NCBI GenBank assembly: GCA_021432605.1
Contig: MU271146.1
Span: forward strand, 2,356,001 to 2,420,000
Source: Coniochaeta sp. PMI_546
Taxonomy: Eukaryota; Ascomycota; Sordariomycetes; Coniochaetales; Coniochaetaceae
Length of the DNA stretch: 64,000 nt
Direction: 5' to 3'
The notes beneath the pieces were generated by a model, which had not been told where the DNA came from, did no database searches, and saw nothing but the letters and a program-made list of their open reading frames with translations. Numbering within the stretch: the stretch's first letter is position 1; each line of letters opens with the position of its first letter. The translations under genes and the position numbers were made by a program. Shown here piece after piece: positions 12,326 to 23,137 of the stretch.

Positions 12326-13172
12326 ACGCTCCTCGCATTGGGGTTGGAAGTGGGCGGTATGTGGAGGAGCATCGAGGTCGGTGAATGGATGGAGAGTTTT
12401 TGGCTATCATCACTACACTTCTGGCACGGTTTACAGCCGGTTTATGATCGCGTCGACGAATACATTCATGAACGGCGAAACGCTTATTTTCCCCCACTCG
12501 ATGATGAGGATGAGGATGAGGAGGATGAGGAGGAGGATGATGAGGATATGTGAATTCTGTTCATGCTTCTGAGAATGTTCACCACGCCGGATGAGTGGTC
12601 GGATCGTTAGCGTCATGATTCCAAGTTCCAAAAGGTGGCCTTCCTCATTTACAGGGCGCATCCTGGTTACGATCCTTTTCGGTTATCTGAGGGCTCCCAA
12701 GACAGCTCCGAAGATGACATTCAGGCCGGTGTGTTATTCTAGGACTGAGCGGCACAGTGCTGAGCGAGATTTCCTATCTTAAAAAGCGTCTAGGTGTCCA
12801 GTCCTCAGGCAGCTGCTGTAATATTATCTATCATGATGCGCTTCAGACATAGAAGCGTTGTATACCACTCAATAGACAAACTTCCATAATCTTCTCTAGC
12901 AGGTGTCGTCGTTGCCATGCTTAGTGCAGTGAGTCGGGTCGAACTCGTGTTTTCCGATTTCTGGTTTTATCTGGTTTCGGCTGGACTCGGTGATTTTTGA
13001 CCGAGAACTTTTTTGATGCTTATCCATGATATCAGAGCTCACCTCGCACCTCATCACATTCAAACTCACAATACAGCACTTCTGCCGCTCATGCCCGGAA
13101 CACAGGATTTTCCTCAACTGTGATTCCTTTTCTTTGCTTCCTTCCTTTTCCTTTCTCACCGGGATGTAAGAT
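12326..13172. other. Intergenic region after TOM7, with an open acidic reading frame
   Basis: Directly after the TOM7 stop the same frame stays open to 12553. It contains ATGs (first at 12359) and ends in a run of Asp/Glu encoded by the GA-rich repeat. The remainder to 13172 is the promoter and leader of the next gene, with CT-rich stretches. No separate gene is called. Confidence 0.45.
12501..12548. repeat. GAT/GAG-rich simple repeat
   Basis: An imperfect run of GAT, GAG and GGA triplets lies in the 3' flank of TOM7. In the open frame it would encode an Asp/Glu tail. Confidence 0.8.
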
Positions 13173-14269
13173 ATGACAGATGTCAAACATGCGGGCCTCT
13201 CTCCCGCCCTCGTCGAGACCCTGGCCGGTCTTTCGGCCGGCTCCATCGCGACCCTGACCGTCCACCCGCTGGACATTGTCAAGACCCGAATGCAAAGTGA
13301 GGACACACATACACACTACCACGCTCAACCTACAGAATCATCTTAACTAACCCACCCCCTCCTCATCACCCAGTCCACCGAAGCACAACCTCCCCCTCAA
13401 CACCACTAACCACAATCTCCCTCCTCCGCAGCCTGACCAGCACAGGCCACCCCATCCGCGCCCTCTACCGGGGCCTCACCCCAAACCTAATCGGCAATGC
13501 CTCCAGCTGGGCGTCCTTCTTCTTCTTCAAGTCCCGCGCCGAGCGCGCCCTCGCCTCCCTCAAGGCAGGCCAGGGCCTGGCCCCCTTTTCCTCCTCCTCA
13601 TCCTCGGAGGGCGGCAGCACCCCGCCGGCCCTCTCGGCCCTCACGCCGACGGACTTCTTCCTCTCGAGCCTGTTCGCCGGCGCCGCAACGCAGCTCATCA
13701 CCAACCCGATCTGGGTCCTCAAGACCCGCATCGTGAGCTCCGACCGCACCGCCGCGGGCGCCTACCCGGGCATGCTCGCCGGCGCGGCGCGGCTGTTCCG
13801 GGAGGAAGGGGTGCTGGGGTTTTATCGCGGCCTGGGTGTGGGGTTGCTGAGCGTCAGTCACGGGGCGGTGCAGTTCGCCGTCTACGAGCCTGCCAAGCGG
13901 GTGTATTTCGCCAGGCGGGATAGGCTGGCTGCTGCCACGGGGATTTTGGCGGGTGGTGGTGGGGAGGGCAAGGGTGGCGGGAAGATTACGAATGATGCCA
14001 CTATTGTGCTGTCGACTGCGTCCAAGCTGGTGGCTGGGGCGGTCACGTATCCACTGCAGGTGCTGAGGAGCAGGTTGCAGAACTATGATGCCGAGGAGCG
14101 TTTTGGGAGGGGGATACGCGGAGTGGTCAACCAGCTGTGGCGGGAGGAGGGCGTCAGAGGGTTCTATAGGGGGATCATGCCTGGTGTGGTGAGGGTGTTG
14201 CCTGCTACGTGGGTTACGTTCCTGGTGTATGAGAACGTGAAGTATTACCTGCCCAGGTGGGTTGGGTAG
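13173..14269 (+). CDS. flx1: Mitochondrial carrier of the FAD/folate group (FLX1-like)
   Basis: Two exons (13173-13296, 13374-14269) encode 339 residues. The three solute-carrier repeats are plain: PLDIVKTRMQ in repeat 1, PIWVLKTRI in repeat 2 and PLQVLRSRLQ in repeat 3, each on the PX[DE]XX[KR] plan with variants. Matching second halves include LYRGLTPN, GFYRGLGVG and GFYRGIMPG. Trp in the second signature (PIW) is characteristic of the folate/FAD/pyrimidine/NAD branch of the carrier family. The N-terminus and the short WASFFFFKSRAE segment fit Flx1, the inner-membrane FAD carrier of yeast. Ser-rich and Gly/Lys-rich insertions enlarge two matrix loops. The substrate is inferred from the family; a folate or pyrimidine nucleotide carrier is the alternative. 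Confidence 0.88.
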
Positions 14270-14492
14270 GTATGGATATGAGACGTGTACATGTACGATG
14301 GAGACCTCAGATATTTTGATACTCAGATATCATCAAACGACCATCAATGGCGAGGTTAAGCAGGGGCACGTCAAAAACAGAAGAGAATCGCATGAGATCG
14401 AGAGTCATGAGAATATTCAAAATCATCATTTACCAACAACACTAACGCCACATAACATCGTCTCTACATGCACGCTAGATACACCCAGCACA

Positions 14493-16469
14493 TCAGCTCA
14501 TATACAACCTCTCCTCTCCATCTAGACTCCGACTCTTGATCTTAGAAGGGCCAGCCTCCATAACCTCCCACTCGCCCTTCTCGTTCCACACTCCGGCCTT
14601 GGTGTAGTCATCGCTCTGGCTGCCCTCCACATATGCGAAGCGGAAGTACTCCCTGATCTCGAGGGACGCATTCCTGCTCCACGTGAAGTGGTCCTGCGAG
14701 TCGTACTCGTTGAAGTACGTCCGGAAGCGCTCGACGTCGTTGACCAGCACGCTGATGCCATCGTAGCGCGGTCCCGGCGGCGGGCCCCACCTGAAGGTTA
14801 TGGACGAGAGGTTCGCTGCGAGTGTTATGGCGGGTGCGAGGATGGTGGGCAGGGGCGAGTCGAGCTGTGCGTCGCCTTGGAGGGAGTAGGCGGTCTGCAG
14901 GATCGAGTCGAAGTCCCACCGCGCGATGCCGTTGATGAATAGACCTATCAGCAGCCCTTGGTAGAGCAGCGATGGACGGGTCTGCATGGATGTCCCAGGC
15001 AGGAGGAGCAGCGCAAGGATGTAGTGGTGGATGCGGAGGCTCAGGTCCGGCAGGCACAGGCAGATGATGAGCCCCGCGGCGAAGAGGGCGTAGAGCTTCA
15101 GCATGCCGATCAAGCGACCCTCTTGCCGGAAGAAGAACACCTGTGTCGCAGCTACGGCCAGCAGCACAATGATGATGATGGCCAGCGCCGCCCGGGCACC
15201 TGGTTGCTGTGCCAGATCGTGCGGTGTAAGCCGCTGGATGGGGATGAAGTCGAAGGTGTAGTTCGTCAGGGCGCCGACCCAGCAGCCGCCGAGCCAGAGG
15301 ATCGTCTTCTCGAACTGTGCGGTCAGACCCTTGAGGGTGCGTCTGATGCCCATCTTGTCGTACATGACCCATGCGACGAACATGGCCGGCAGGAATTTGT
15401 GCACGATGTCGGAGATCAGGTCCGGGATTGTCGAGTGTGTCGGCGGATCGGTCGCAAGGCCGGTATTCCAGAAGATGCCGATGAAGTTGCCGAAGAAGAA
15501 CAGCGCAGGTGATGAAGTAAATACCGAAAGAACGGTGGTGAATGCCACCGACAAGCCCAGCAGCGACCAGCGCATGTCCTTCGATGTACAGTCGACACTC
15601 CGATCGAATGTATACGACAACGGGAAGTACGAGTCGAAACCGACACTCTCGATACCGTGCCTCTTCGACCCGACAAAATCGCTCTGCTTGCCGATGAGAT
15701 TGACAACACCGCAGCCGCCCTTGGCGTCAGAGATGATGCCCGCATGGATTGCAGCCCCGCAAATGAAAGAATCGCCACGATAGACCGGGTTGGCATCGCT
15801 GTCTTGCTGCGGCGGTCCGCCAACGATCAACGGTTGGTAGATGACCTCCTGCTTACCGACAGCCCGCGGATTGAGCACGGAGTAGCTGGAGCAGCTGGAA
15901 GGGCACTTGAAAGCAAACCCGCTGCCATTGAAAGGCCGGCAGTCGTTGCCGTCCAGCCCGCACGAGTTGCCCGGCACCCAGTAGGTATTTCCGCACCCAA
16001 TGTCAGCCGGCGCGCCCCATCCTTCTATTTCGGTCGCCTTGAGGCCCTGGCGCATAACGAGTGCGTATGATACGATCCAGACGGCGAAGTAGGCGAGGAT
16101 GAGCCATATCCTGTGCGTCCTCTGGGGGATGAACCTGTCGAGCAATCGGAGGGGCGAGTGCTGTACGATAGGAAAGAGCGGCGTTATCTTGTAAGCGCGA
16201 GCGTTGGGTGGCCCTCTCGCCCACCTTGCGACGGTTTTGCACGTCCGCCGGACCGGATATGGCACCCATTTCCAATTCTTCCAGGCGCCTTCGTCCTGCA
16301 GAAAGCGCGGGGTCGGCGGAGAGGAGTCGGAGTCGTCGTCATCACGGACAACTACTTCTTCGATGGTGCCGTCTGTCTGGGAGGTGCTGCTGGAGCTGGC
16401 TGTGGCGGTGATGTCCTCGCTGTCGGTCGACCGAGTATGCTCTTGCGGTTTGACCGTGGAGTCGCCCAT
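14493..16469 (-). CDS. LCCL-domain multi-pass membrane protein
   Basis: A single exon encodes 658 residues. After an acidic disordered N-terminus and a basic stretch comes a first membrane helix near residue 120 (IWLILAYFAVWIVSYALV). A Cys-rich extracytoplasmic region follows, with CGNTYWVPGNSCGLDGNDC near residue 160 and FICGAAIHAGIISDAKGGCG near residue 230; the latter is the LCCL signature. At least seven further hydrophobic segments follow, then a soluble tail. LCCL is named after Limulus factor C, Coch-5b2 and Lgl1. In fungi this architecture is widespread but its function is unknown; binding of a lipid or glycan at the cell surface or in the endomembrane system is only a guess. The frame is open further upstream but only from TTG, so the first ATG at 16469 was chosen. 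Confidence 0.88.
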   Translation of the reverse strand: MGDSTVKPQEHTRSTDSEDITATASSSSTSQTDGTIEEVVVRDDDDSDSSPPTPRFLQDEGAWKNWKWVPYPVRRTCKTVARWARGPPNARAYKITPLFPIVQHSPLRLLDRFIPQRTHRIWLILAYFAVWIVSYALVMRQGLKATEIEGWGAPADIGCGNTYWVPGNSCGLDGNDCRPFNGSGFAFKCPSSCSSYSVLNPRAVGKQEVIYQPLIVGGPPQQDSDANPVYRGDSFICGAAIHAGIISDAKGGCGVVNLIGKQSDFVGSKRHGIESVGFDSYFPLSYTFDRSVDCTSKDMRWSLLGLSVAFTTVLSVFTSSPALFFFGNFIGIFWNTGLATDPPTHSTIPDLISDIVHKFLPAMFVAWVMYDKMGIRRTLKGLTAQFEKTILWLGGCWVGALTNYTFDFIPIQRLTPHDLAQQPGARAALAIIIIVLLAVAATQVFFFRQEGRLIGMLKLYALFAAGLIICLCLPDLSLRIHHYILALLLLPGTSMQTRPSLLYQGLLIGLFINGIARWDFDSILQTAYSLQGDAQLDSPLPTILAPAITLAANLSSITFRWGPPPGPRYDGISVLVNDVERFRTYFNEYDSQDHFTWSRNASLEIREYFRFAYVEGSQSDDYTKAGVWNEKGEWEVMEAGPSKIKSRSLDGEERLYMS

Positions 16470-17130
16470 GACGGCGAAGTCTGGAGGAGGAGGAGGAGAA
16501 GGAGGACGGCTGGAATTCGCAGAGGCGCAGCGGATTCTGGTCGAAGTGAACGAATGTGTGGTATGTCGCAAATGGAGAGTTTATTCAAGATATATAGTCT
16601 ACAGTGCTCTACAACATATAAATGACGAACAAGAACAGAAGGACATGCAGGTAGTTGGACACGGCGAGAGAGGGTGCCGTATAAGCCGAAACTGTGGACA
16701 TAAGCCAGGATCCGAGACAAGTAAAGGCGGGCTTTTAGACTCTACATTGTACTTTGTACCTGCCTTTGACGACGGGAGTTGACAGACCCCACGACATGGC
16801 TTAACCTGGAGGTGTGGGGGGCAAGCAGAACAGTGATTGGCCGCAGGGAAGTTCTGGCTGTTCTGGATTTCGAGGTGGATCTGTGGACATAAGAGCTGCA
16901 TTTTGACTTATCGAAGCATTTTGCAGTGAGAATGAAGCTGTGAGGATATGAGATGAACATAAGATTCACCATATTACAGCTCTAGCTTTCTCATTATAGT
17001 AGTACCAGATACTGACCTAAGATCTATCTGACCACACTTAACTTCCGCGTCTGGATTGCTATGTGCTGAACCACAACCGCGCATGTTGACGTATTGAAAG
17101 CTCATCTTCACATCTCATGGAAGAGTCACC
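16470..17130. promoter_or_regulatory. Divergent promoter of the LCCL gene and QTRT2
   Basis: The 661 bases between the two start codons contain no convincing coding frame. It should hold both promoters; this is inferred from gene orientation. No motif stands out. Confidence 0.5.
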
Positions 17131-18700
17131 ATGACAAGTGACACTGAACAAGACATCATGAGGTTTGACCTTCTGAAGGCCGGTCTAGCAGATGGTGCCG
17201 GAGCACGGCTAGGCCGTCTTGTATCCAGCGGAACCAGGACTGTCGACACTCCCAACTTCTTCGCCGTCACATCCAGGGGTGCTGTGCCGCATGTCACTCC
17301 AGACAACCTCTCAAAACATGTCCCGGTCCAGGGCGCATATATGGCTCTCGAGGACTGTAAGTCGTCTTACACATGTCCACTATCAATCTCTCAAACTCTC
17401 AAACTCTCAAACTCTCACTAACCATTCCGCAGTCGTCGAAAGATCCCAAGCAAACCTAACAAGAACACCCTCAATCTACAAGACTCCCGCCACTCCATCA
17501 CGCCCGCGGCCCCTCCACAACTTCACAGTCACACCGTCCTCCACACTCACACTCCTTGCCGCCCGCCGTCTCCCAGCAGTGGCATCTCCCCAAGGCAACA
17601 GCGTCTCCGGCATATCCATCTTCACCTCAACCGGCTTCCAGAACCTCTCAACCACAGACTATCAGACTGCCGTGGCCACCCTCAAACCAGACATGGCCAT
17701 TCCCCTCGCAGACCTGACCAACAGTGCCACAACCCCAAACTCCAAGCGCGCCACGCGCATGGCCGAGCGGACAGAGGATTGGCTGGCCAAATGGTTTTCC
17801 TCCCCTCAACCCGCCGAGATCGCCATCTTTGCACCCACGCTCCCCATCCCCTACGCCATGCAATGGGAATACCTCACCCGCCTCTCCGAAGACTTCGCCT
17901 CTTCTGTCTCTGGTCTGGCAATTTACTCATCCGACATCATCCCCGACCTGTCCAACCACCCCGCCCTAGCAGCCAAGCCGCGTCTATCCCTCGACGCACC
18001 GGCGACACCGCACCACATCCTCCGGCAGGTCGCGTTGGGGGCAGACATCTTCCTCCTCCCCTTCCTGAACAGCGTCAGCGACTCCGGCGTGGCATTCACC
18101 TTCGAGTTTCCCGCACCACCCCCCCCATCAACAGAGAACGGAACCGGCACCTCCCTCCTGCCGTTGGGGAGAGACCTGTCCGACCCCTCCTTTGCCGCCA
18201 GCGTCACCCCGCTCAAGGAAGGGTGTGGATGCTACACCTGCACCGCGCACCACGCGGCCTACGTGCACCATCTGCTGTCCGCGAGAGAGATGCTGGGCTG
18301 GACGCTGCTGCAGATACACAACCACGCCGTCATGGCCGATTTCTTCGCCGGGGTCAGACGGAGCCTCGCCTCTGGCACTTTCGCGGAGGAGAGCGGCGGG
18401 TTTCAGCTGCGTTACGACGCCGAGGTGCCTGCTGGCACTGGCGAGCGGCCGAGGGCGAGGGGGTATCATTTCAAGAGCGAGGGGGCGGAGGGGAAGAGGA
18501 ACAAGAAGGCTTGGGAGAAGTTGGGCCCTGATGGCGGCGATGGGGCAACTGGGGTGGTGGAGGCGGAGGGGGTGGAGGGTCTGAAGATCGAGGAGGTCGC
18601 GGAGAGGTTGGATCGGGATCTGACCGAGACACCTGTTGTGCCGGATGGTAGTGCTAGGGAGTTGGAGGAGGGAGGGTTTGCTGAGGTTGAGAAGAATTAG
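17131..18700 (+). CDS. qtrt2: Queuine tRNA-ribosyltransferase accessory subunit 2 (QTRT2)
   Basis: Two exons (17131-17356, 17433-18700) encode 497 residues. The N-terminal part has the TGT fold opening, with GARLGRLVSSGTRTVDTPNF. Near residue 340 sits a perfect zinc site of the family, C-x-C-x2-C-x25-H, in GCGCYTC followed by the His of QIHNH. QTRT2 forms a heterodimer with the catalytic QTRT1 and exchanges guanine for queuine at the wobble position of GUN-anticodon tRNAs. The C-terminus carries a Gly/Glu-rich extension not typical of animal proteins. Eukaryotes cannot make queuine, so the gene implies salvage from the environment. The intron carries a short tandem repeat and a CTAAC branch site. 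An alternative ATG at 17117 opens only a five-codon frame and was rejected. Confidence 0.92.
17393..17416. repeat. Three exact 8-bp tandem copies in the QTRT2 intron
   Basis: The unit AAACTCTC is repeated three times immediately before the ACTAAC branch site and acceptor. It forms most of the pyrimidine-rich part of the intron. Confidence 0.85.
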
Positions 18701-19197
18701 ATATAAACAACGAAGAGGATTAGAAAAATAGAATCTGTGACACACATACACATGAGTGCTTGTTGGACATGGCTGGGACATGGCGGATGCGACATCTCGG
18801 TCAGTCATCCAGACATAGTAAAAAAAAGATCAAGATATCTTGCACAGTGAGGCAAAAGCTCACACCAGGGCAAGCCCTGATGCTACGAAACCTGCACCGA
18901 GGTGCGTTTCATCGTTTAACCTCGTCAGGTTTGTCGTGTGTCGTTTTGTCGTTTGTCGTTTTTTCGGTTGCTGCGGCGGTGATTCGAACTCGGGTCTCTG
19001 GGTGCTGTTGAATTATTCCATCGGCTCGACCAGTGGGACTTTCTTTACCACTCCGATACACCGGTACCCGATGTGTGGCTGCCTGCCCTGTCGGCGAGAG
19101 AACAACTCAAGATTTTGAACTATATGGTAGGGTCTTTGCTCAGATTGCTAATCGATAAGGTGACTATCTAGCTCGAGCCTGGACCTGGACAAACCGC
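18701..19197. other. Convergent intergenic region, QTRT2 to AP-3 delta
   Basis: This holds the 3' flanks of two convergent genes. The only structured element is a tRNA-like relic on the minus strand, listed separately. No coding frame is supported. Confidence 0.55.
18975..19065 (-). pseudogene. Degenerate tRNA-like sequence
   Basis: Read on the minus strand, the segment starts ACCGGTG and ends CACCGCC, which pair over five of seven acceptor positions. It contains a B-box-like core GAGTTCGAATC where the T arm should be, and a D-loop-like AGTGGTAAAG near the 5' end. The T stem and anticodon stem do not pair properly and no anticodon can be assigned. I read it as a decayed tRNA or tRNA-derived element rather than a working gene. 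Confidence 0.4.
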
Positions 19198-22100
19198 TCA
19201 CGGTTGAACAGATGTGTCCTCGTCCTGACCATCAAGTTTGACCACCTTCTTCTTCTTCCTCCTTGGCTTCGGCGCCGTCTCTCTCGCTCCATCCTCAGTA
19301 ACTGGCCCTGCGCCCTCTCCACCACCACCACCACCCTCATCAATGACAGCAACCTTCTTCTTCTTTTTCTTCACCGTCTTCACCTCCCCATCCTCACCAG
19401 CAGCAGCAGCCTTCTTCACCTTCTTTTTCTTCTTCAGCACGGTGCCCTCGTCCGGCACACCCTGCGCCACCTTTATCCTCTCATTAGCCCTCAGCATCTC
19501 GAGCCGCAGCCGCTCAACCTCCTTGACCGCCTGCGCCATCTCGGCGTCTTCTCGCTTCTGCCTCTCGTAGTCGAAGCTCTCAGGCTGCTTGTCCGGATCC
19601 AGGCTGAGGCTGCCGATCACGCTCGAGTCGACCTGGAGCAGACTCGCCCGCAGCTTCTTGCTCCGCGCCCGGGTGAAGCTGTCCGAGTTGTTGTTCTCCG
19701 AGTCGTACTGCCGCGGCGTCGGCGGACCGGCGCTGACGCTGCCGGAGGGGATTGTCTCGTCTGCCGCGATGACGATCTTCTGCCGAGGTTTCGGTCGAAT
19801 GGCGTTGTGCTTCTTCGCTGCCGGCTCGTCGAGTCCGGCTTGCAGTTTCTCGAGATCGAGCTGCATGATGGGTATCGAGTCAATGTCCAGATCGGGCCCG
19901 TTCTCGTGCCGCAGGATGTTGTGGATCGGCGTCGACCTCCCCGGTGATATGGACGAGTCGGGTATGTAGAACGGATCGTCCTTGTTGCGCTCTCGTCGCT
20001 CGGCCTTGCGTCGCGCCACGATGTCCGGGTCGAGATAGCTCTCCTCTCCCGCACGCTGGTACGAGCCGACGACTTCCTCGGGTGTTTCCGCCAGCCGGTT
20101 TATGGCCGGCTCATTTGCGATGGCTGTCGGTGGTGGTTTCTGGTTGTAGTAGACTTCGAACTCGTCCTCTTCGCCGGCTACTGGAAGGCCGATCGAGTCG
20201 GCAGCGGCAAGGAGGGCGTTTAAGTTCGGGTGGATAGGTTCGTCAAGATCGAGGCCGTCCGGAATCTGCACTTTTGTTTGTTGACCAGGCTTCACTGAGT
20301 TTAGTTCCCAGCCGCTGAAGAGAGAGGGTATGGCCTGAGTTAGCAGGAGAGGCGGATCTTGGTGCAGCTCGTCTGTGGCCGCTGCTTGGCCGGATACTGC
20401 TTCTGCTGTGAGTTTCAACAGCTCTGCAAACTGGACTGCGCGTTCCTGAACTTCGAGATACGGATGCATAGTCAGCGGTTCCAGTGCATGGATGACGCGC
20501 GCCATGAGGAGCGATATCCTCGACTTGCGTTCCGAGGTCCACAGTGCTTGCTCATCCCCTGCAATGGCTGCAAGGATCTTGATGGCAGCTTGTACGCATG
20601 TTGCTAACGCTTCTGGATATTTCGTCTTGGGGATGAGTTGTAGCAAATAGCCGAGCGTATCCTCGGGCGACGACAGCTGTGGCCAGAACTCTCCGACAAC
20701 GAAAGCTGCTGGTTTTATTACCCCTGACAAGATGTAGTTGGTGGATAACTCAGTGCTCATCTGCTGAAGAATGGAGTCCGCCGCTGCAACGGCGGCATAC
20801 CTTATGTCCCTCACCTTGACAGCTACATTTCGGATCTCGTCGCCGATCTTCTCAGAGACGTCGTCTAGCTTGCTCCTGCCATTGGGGCTGGATGACTCGG
20901 ATTCATACTCGCGCGCTCGTGGCACTGGTGCAACACGAACCAGTTGTATCAGGACGTCGATGTACCATTCAAAGTCCACTAGATGCTCGTAGTTGTTCTT
21001 AGAACACATGTCAAGGATCCTACCAATGACATCGGTCGTGTAGTCTTCGGGGAGTGGAGCAGCAGGTTGGTCGGCTTTAGACGACGTAGGCCTCCTCAGC
21101 GAGGCCTCGTCGTCCGAAGTCGCATCAGGATCTTGCAGCGGCGACCCGTTCCTCTGATTGACGGCTGCTGCCGATGACGATGCCTTGAGTTGTCTCATCA
21201 GGCGGCTGACGATCGAGACAAGGTTGTCGCTGCTGACCATGCCTTGTACCAGGTCGAGCGCTTTCATGCGGATCGTCATGTCCTCGCTGTCTATGCAGTC
21301 TATAATGACGTCCTCCTGCTCGGCGACCAGTTGGGGATGAGTCAAAACGATCTTGTTGAATGCTAGTAGGGCGACGTATTTTACTGCGTTCTAATATTAA
21401 CGCATGTCTCGCATCGTTTGCCGGTGGTTGAGAACTCACAATTTGAATCGTTGTGGACCATGATCATGCTCCGGAGCTTGGATACGCAAAGAGTCGCTAT
21501 CTCTTCAGTTCCAGTAGCATTGTCTGAGTCTCCAAGGATTCCGCCTTGGATGACGCCATTGATACATTCGTACAACAGAGACATTGCTGGTGTTGTACGG
21601 ATGAGGTCCATCAGGGGTACCTGGAGCTTGCGTATGAGCCGTGGCTCCAGCGGCGTGAGGGTTGCAAACTGAAACTTATATCAGCAATACTTCCTCGACG
21701 GTTTCGGGGACTATGGGTACTCTTCATACCAACTTGACCAACTTTATTGCCATCCAGTTGTTGTTCCCCTCCACCAAGAGCTCGAAGAACCTGGGCGCTA
21801 GGGGCAGAAAGTCGCTCGGCCTTCGCCACCCCAACTCACAGACAACATTCACGATAGCAGCGGTGACGCTAGGATCTTCGTCTTTGTCCATGAGTCGCTC
21901 CTTTATCTTTGGCCAGGCTGCGCGGAGTGTCTCGGGATAGACGAGTGCTAGTCGGTAGAGCGTCACTATCGTCTTCTTTCGAATCGCTGGGAGGTTGTGG
22001 TTCATTCGTGGCAGGAGGTCTGCAAGCACAGAGAGGGCCAGGGAAGGTGTGATGATATGAGGTAGAGCAGCAATCGGAAGTGCGATCGTCGTCGGCATGC

Positions 22101-22610
22101 CGGTTGTCAAGTCCTATATTCATAGTTAGTATATGCCTGTTGTCAGAAGTGTGCCGCGGGGCATGAGGGCATGCCTTCTTCAGGAGGTTTGTTGCCAACA
22201 TCAGCACCTCTGTGTCCGGTCGGAAGCTTTGAACGGCTCCCAGGTAGCCAACGCGCTTCTGATGGTACTTGGGCGAGGACATGACCTCGAGAACATGGAA
22301 GGACGCCCACGACATGTCATGTCCGACCATCTCGAGGTATATGAGCTTCAGCAAGGCGGTGGCCTTGAGATCTGTTCCGTGAGTCTCAGCATATGCGTCC
22401 AAGCAATGAGTGCCCATCCCCCTGACGAAGACTAACCCATATCCTGGCTGCGAATCTCGGACCGACATTCTTTCAAGCAGTTCTGTATGTACTCCTTCTC
22501 ATTACCCTTGTGGTTACGCAGACCTCTAATGAGGTCGTACAGCGACTTCTCGAACCTGTAGAAGTGTTAGACTGCGTCCATAGGCCAGGGGTATCGAGTT
22601 CAACGGACAT
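19198..22610 (-). CDS. apl5: AP-3 adaptor complex subunit delta
   Basis: Six exons on the minus strand (22609-22610, 22437-22555, 22175-22371, 21730-22113, 21440-21668, 19198-21383) join in phase to 1038 residues. The adaptin HEAT solenoid is clear: FEKSLYDLIRGLRNHKG at the start, then FHVLEVMSSPKYHQKRVGYL and TTPAMSLLYECINGVIQGGI, then SDNLVSIVSRLMRQLK. The C-terminal hinge is charged, with several KKKKK clusters. AP-3 sorts cargo from the Golgi/endosome directly to the vacuole. Two oddities: the initiator appears split as AT|G by a 53-nt intron with donor GTCCGT, and the third intron (22114-22174) has a GC donor (AAG|GCATGC) with a good ACTAAC branch site. The GC-AG call rests on the conserved junction NLLKK-DL. 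The family is certain; the start is less so. Confidence 0.9.
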
Positions 22611-23137
22611 GGCTGCGGCTTATGTCGCGGTGACGGCGCTTGTGGCTCGTGATTGCGCTTCGCGCACTTCTGCCGCACTGTTCAGGTCGGTATCGCGGTG
22701 GGGTTTCGATAAGATGATCTCTCAAGAGCCACATGCATCTTGCAATAGTCGTGGCACGTCAAGACATTCGGGTGATGTTGCCTGCTTGTGAGTGCAATAT
22801 CCCATCACTGACGCTGGTACTATCACGACAGTCGAGGAAGTCGCGACCCCACGTACAGCGTAATACAGTGCAAGTACAGTATGCTATGTCGTGTAGAGCC
22901 CCCCCTGCACTGTCTGCTCTCCAGGTCAGCTCGGTGATCGGCAGGTGCTCCCGCCGAACTCGACACCAGTCATTCATTGGCCAACGGTAACGGGAAGGAG
23001 CTCCCAAGCTTCCCCTGCGCATCAACGTCAACTCCTTTTTAACTTGCAGAGGCACCACCATCCATCAGAATAAACACCTCTGCTTCAAGGCGGAACGAAC
23101 GAATTGCTTTTTATTGAAGTTACCCAAATTTGTCACG
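22611..23137. promoter_or_regulatory. Divergent promoter of AP-3 delta and EMC2
   Basis: The 527 bases between two divergent genes contain no supported frame. A shared promoter is inferred from layout; no recognisable motif was seen. Confidence 0.5.

Noticed and set aside
16470-16571. Upstream extension of the LCCL gene to 16571
   Set aside because: The codon at 16571 is TTG; the first ATG at 16469 is the simpler start.
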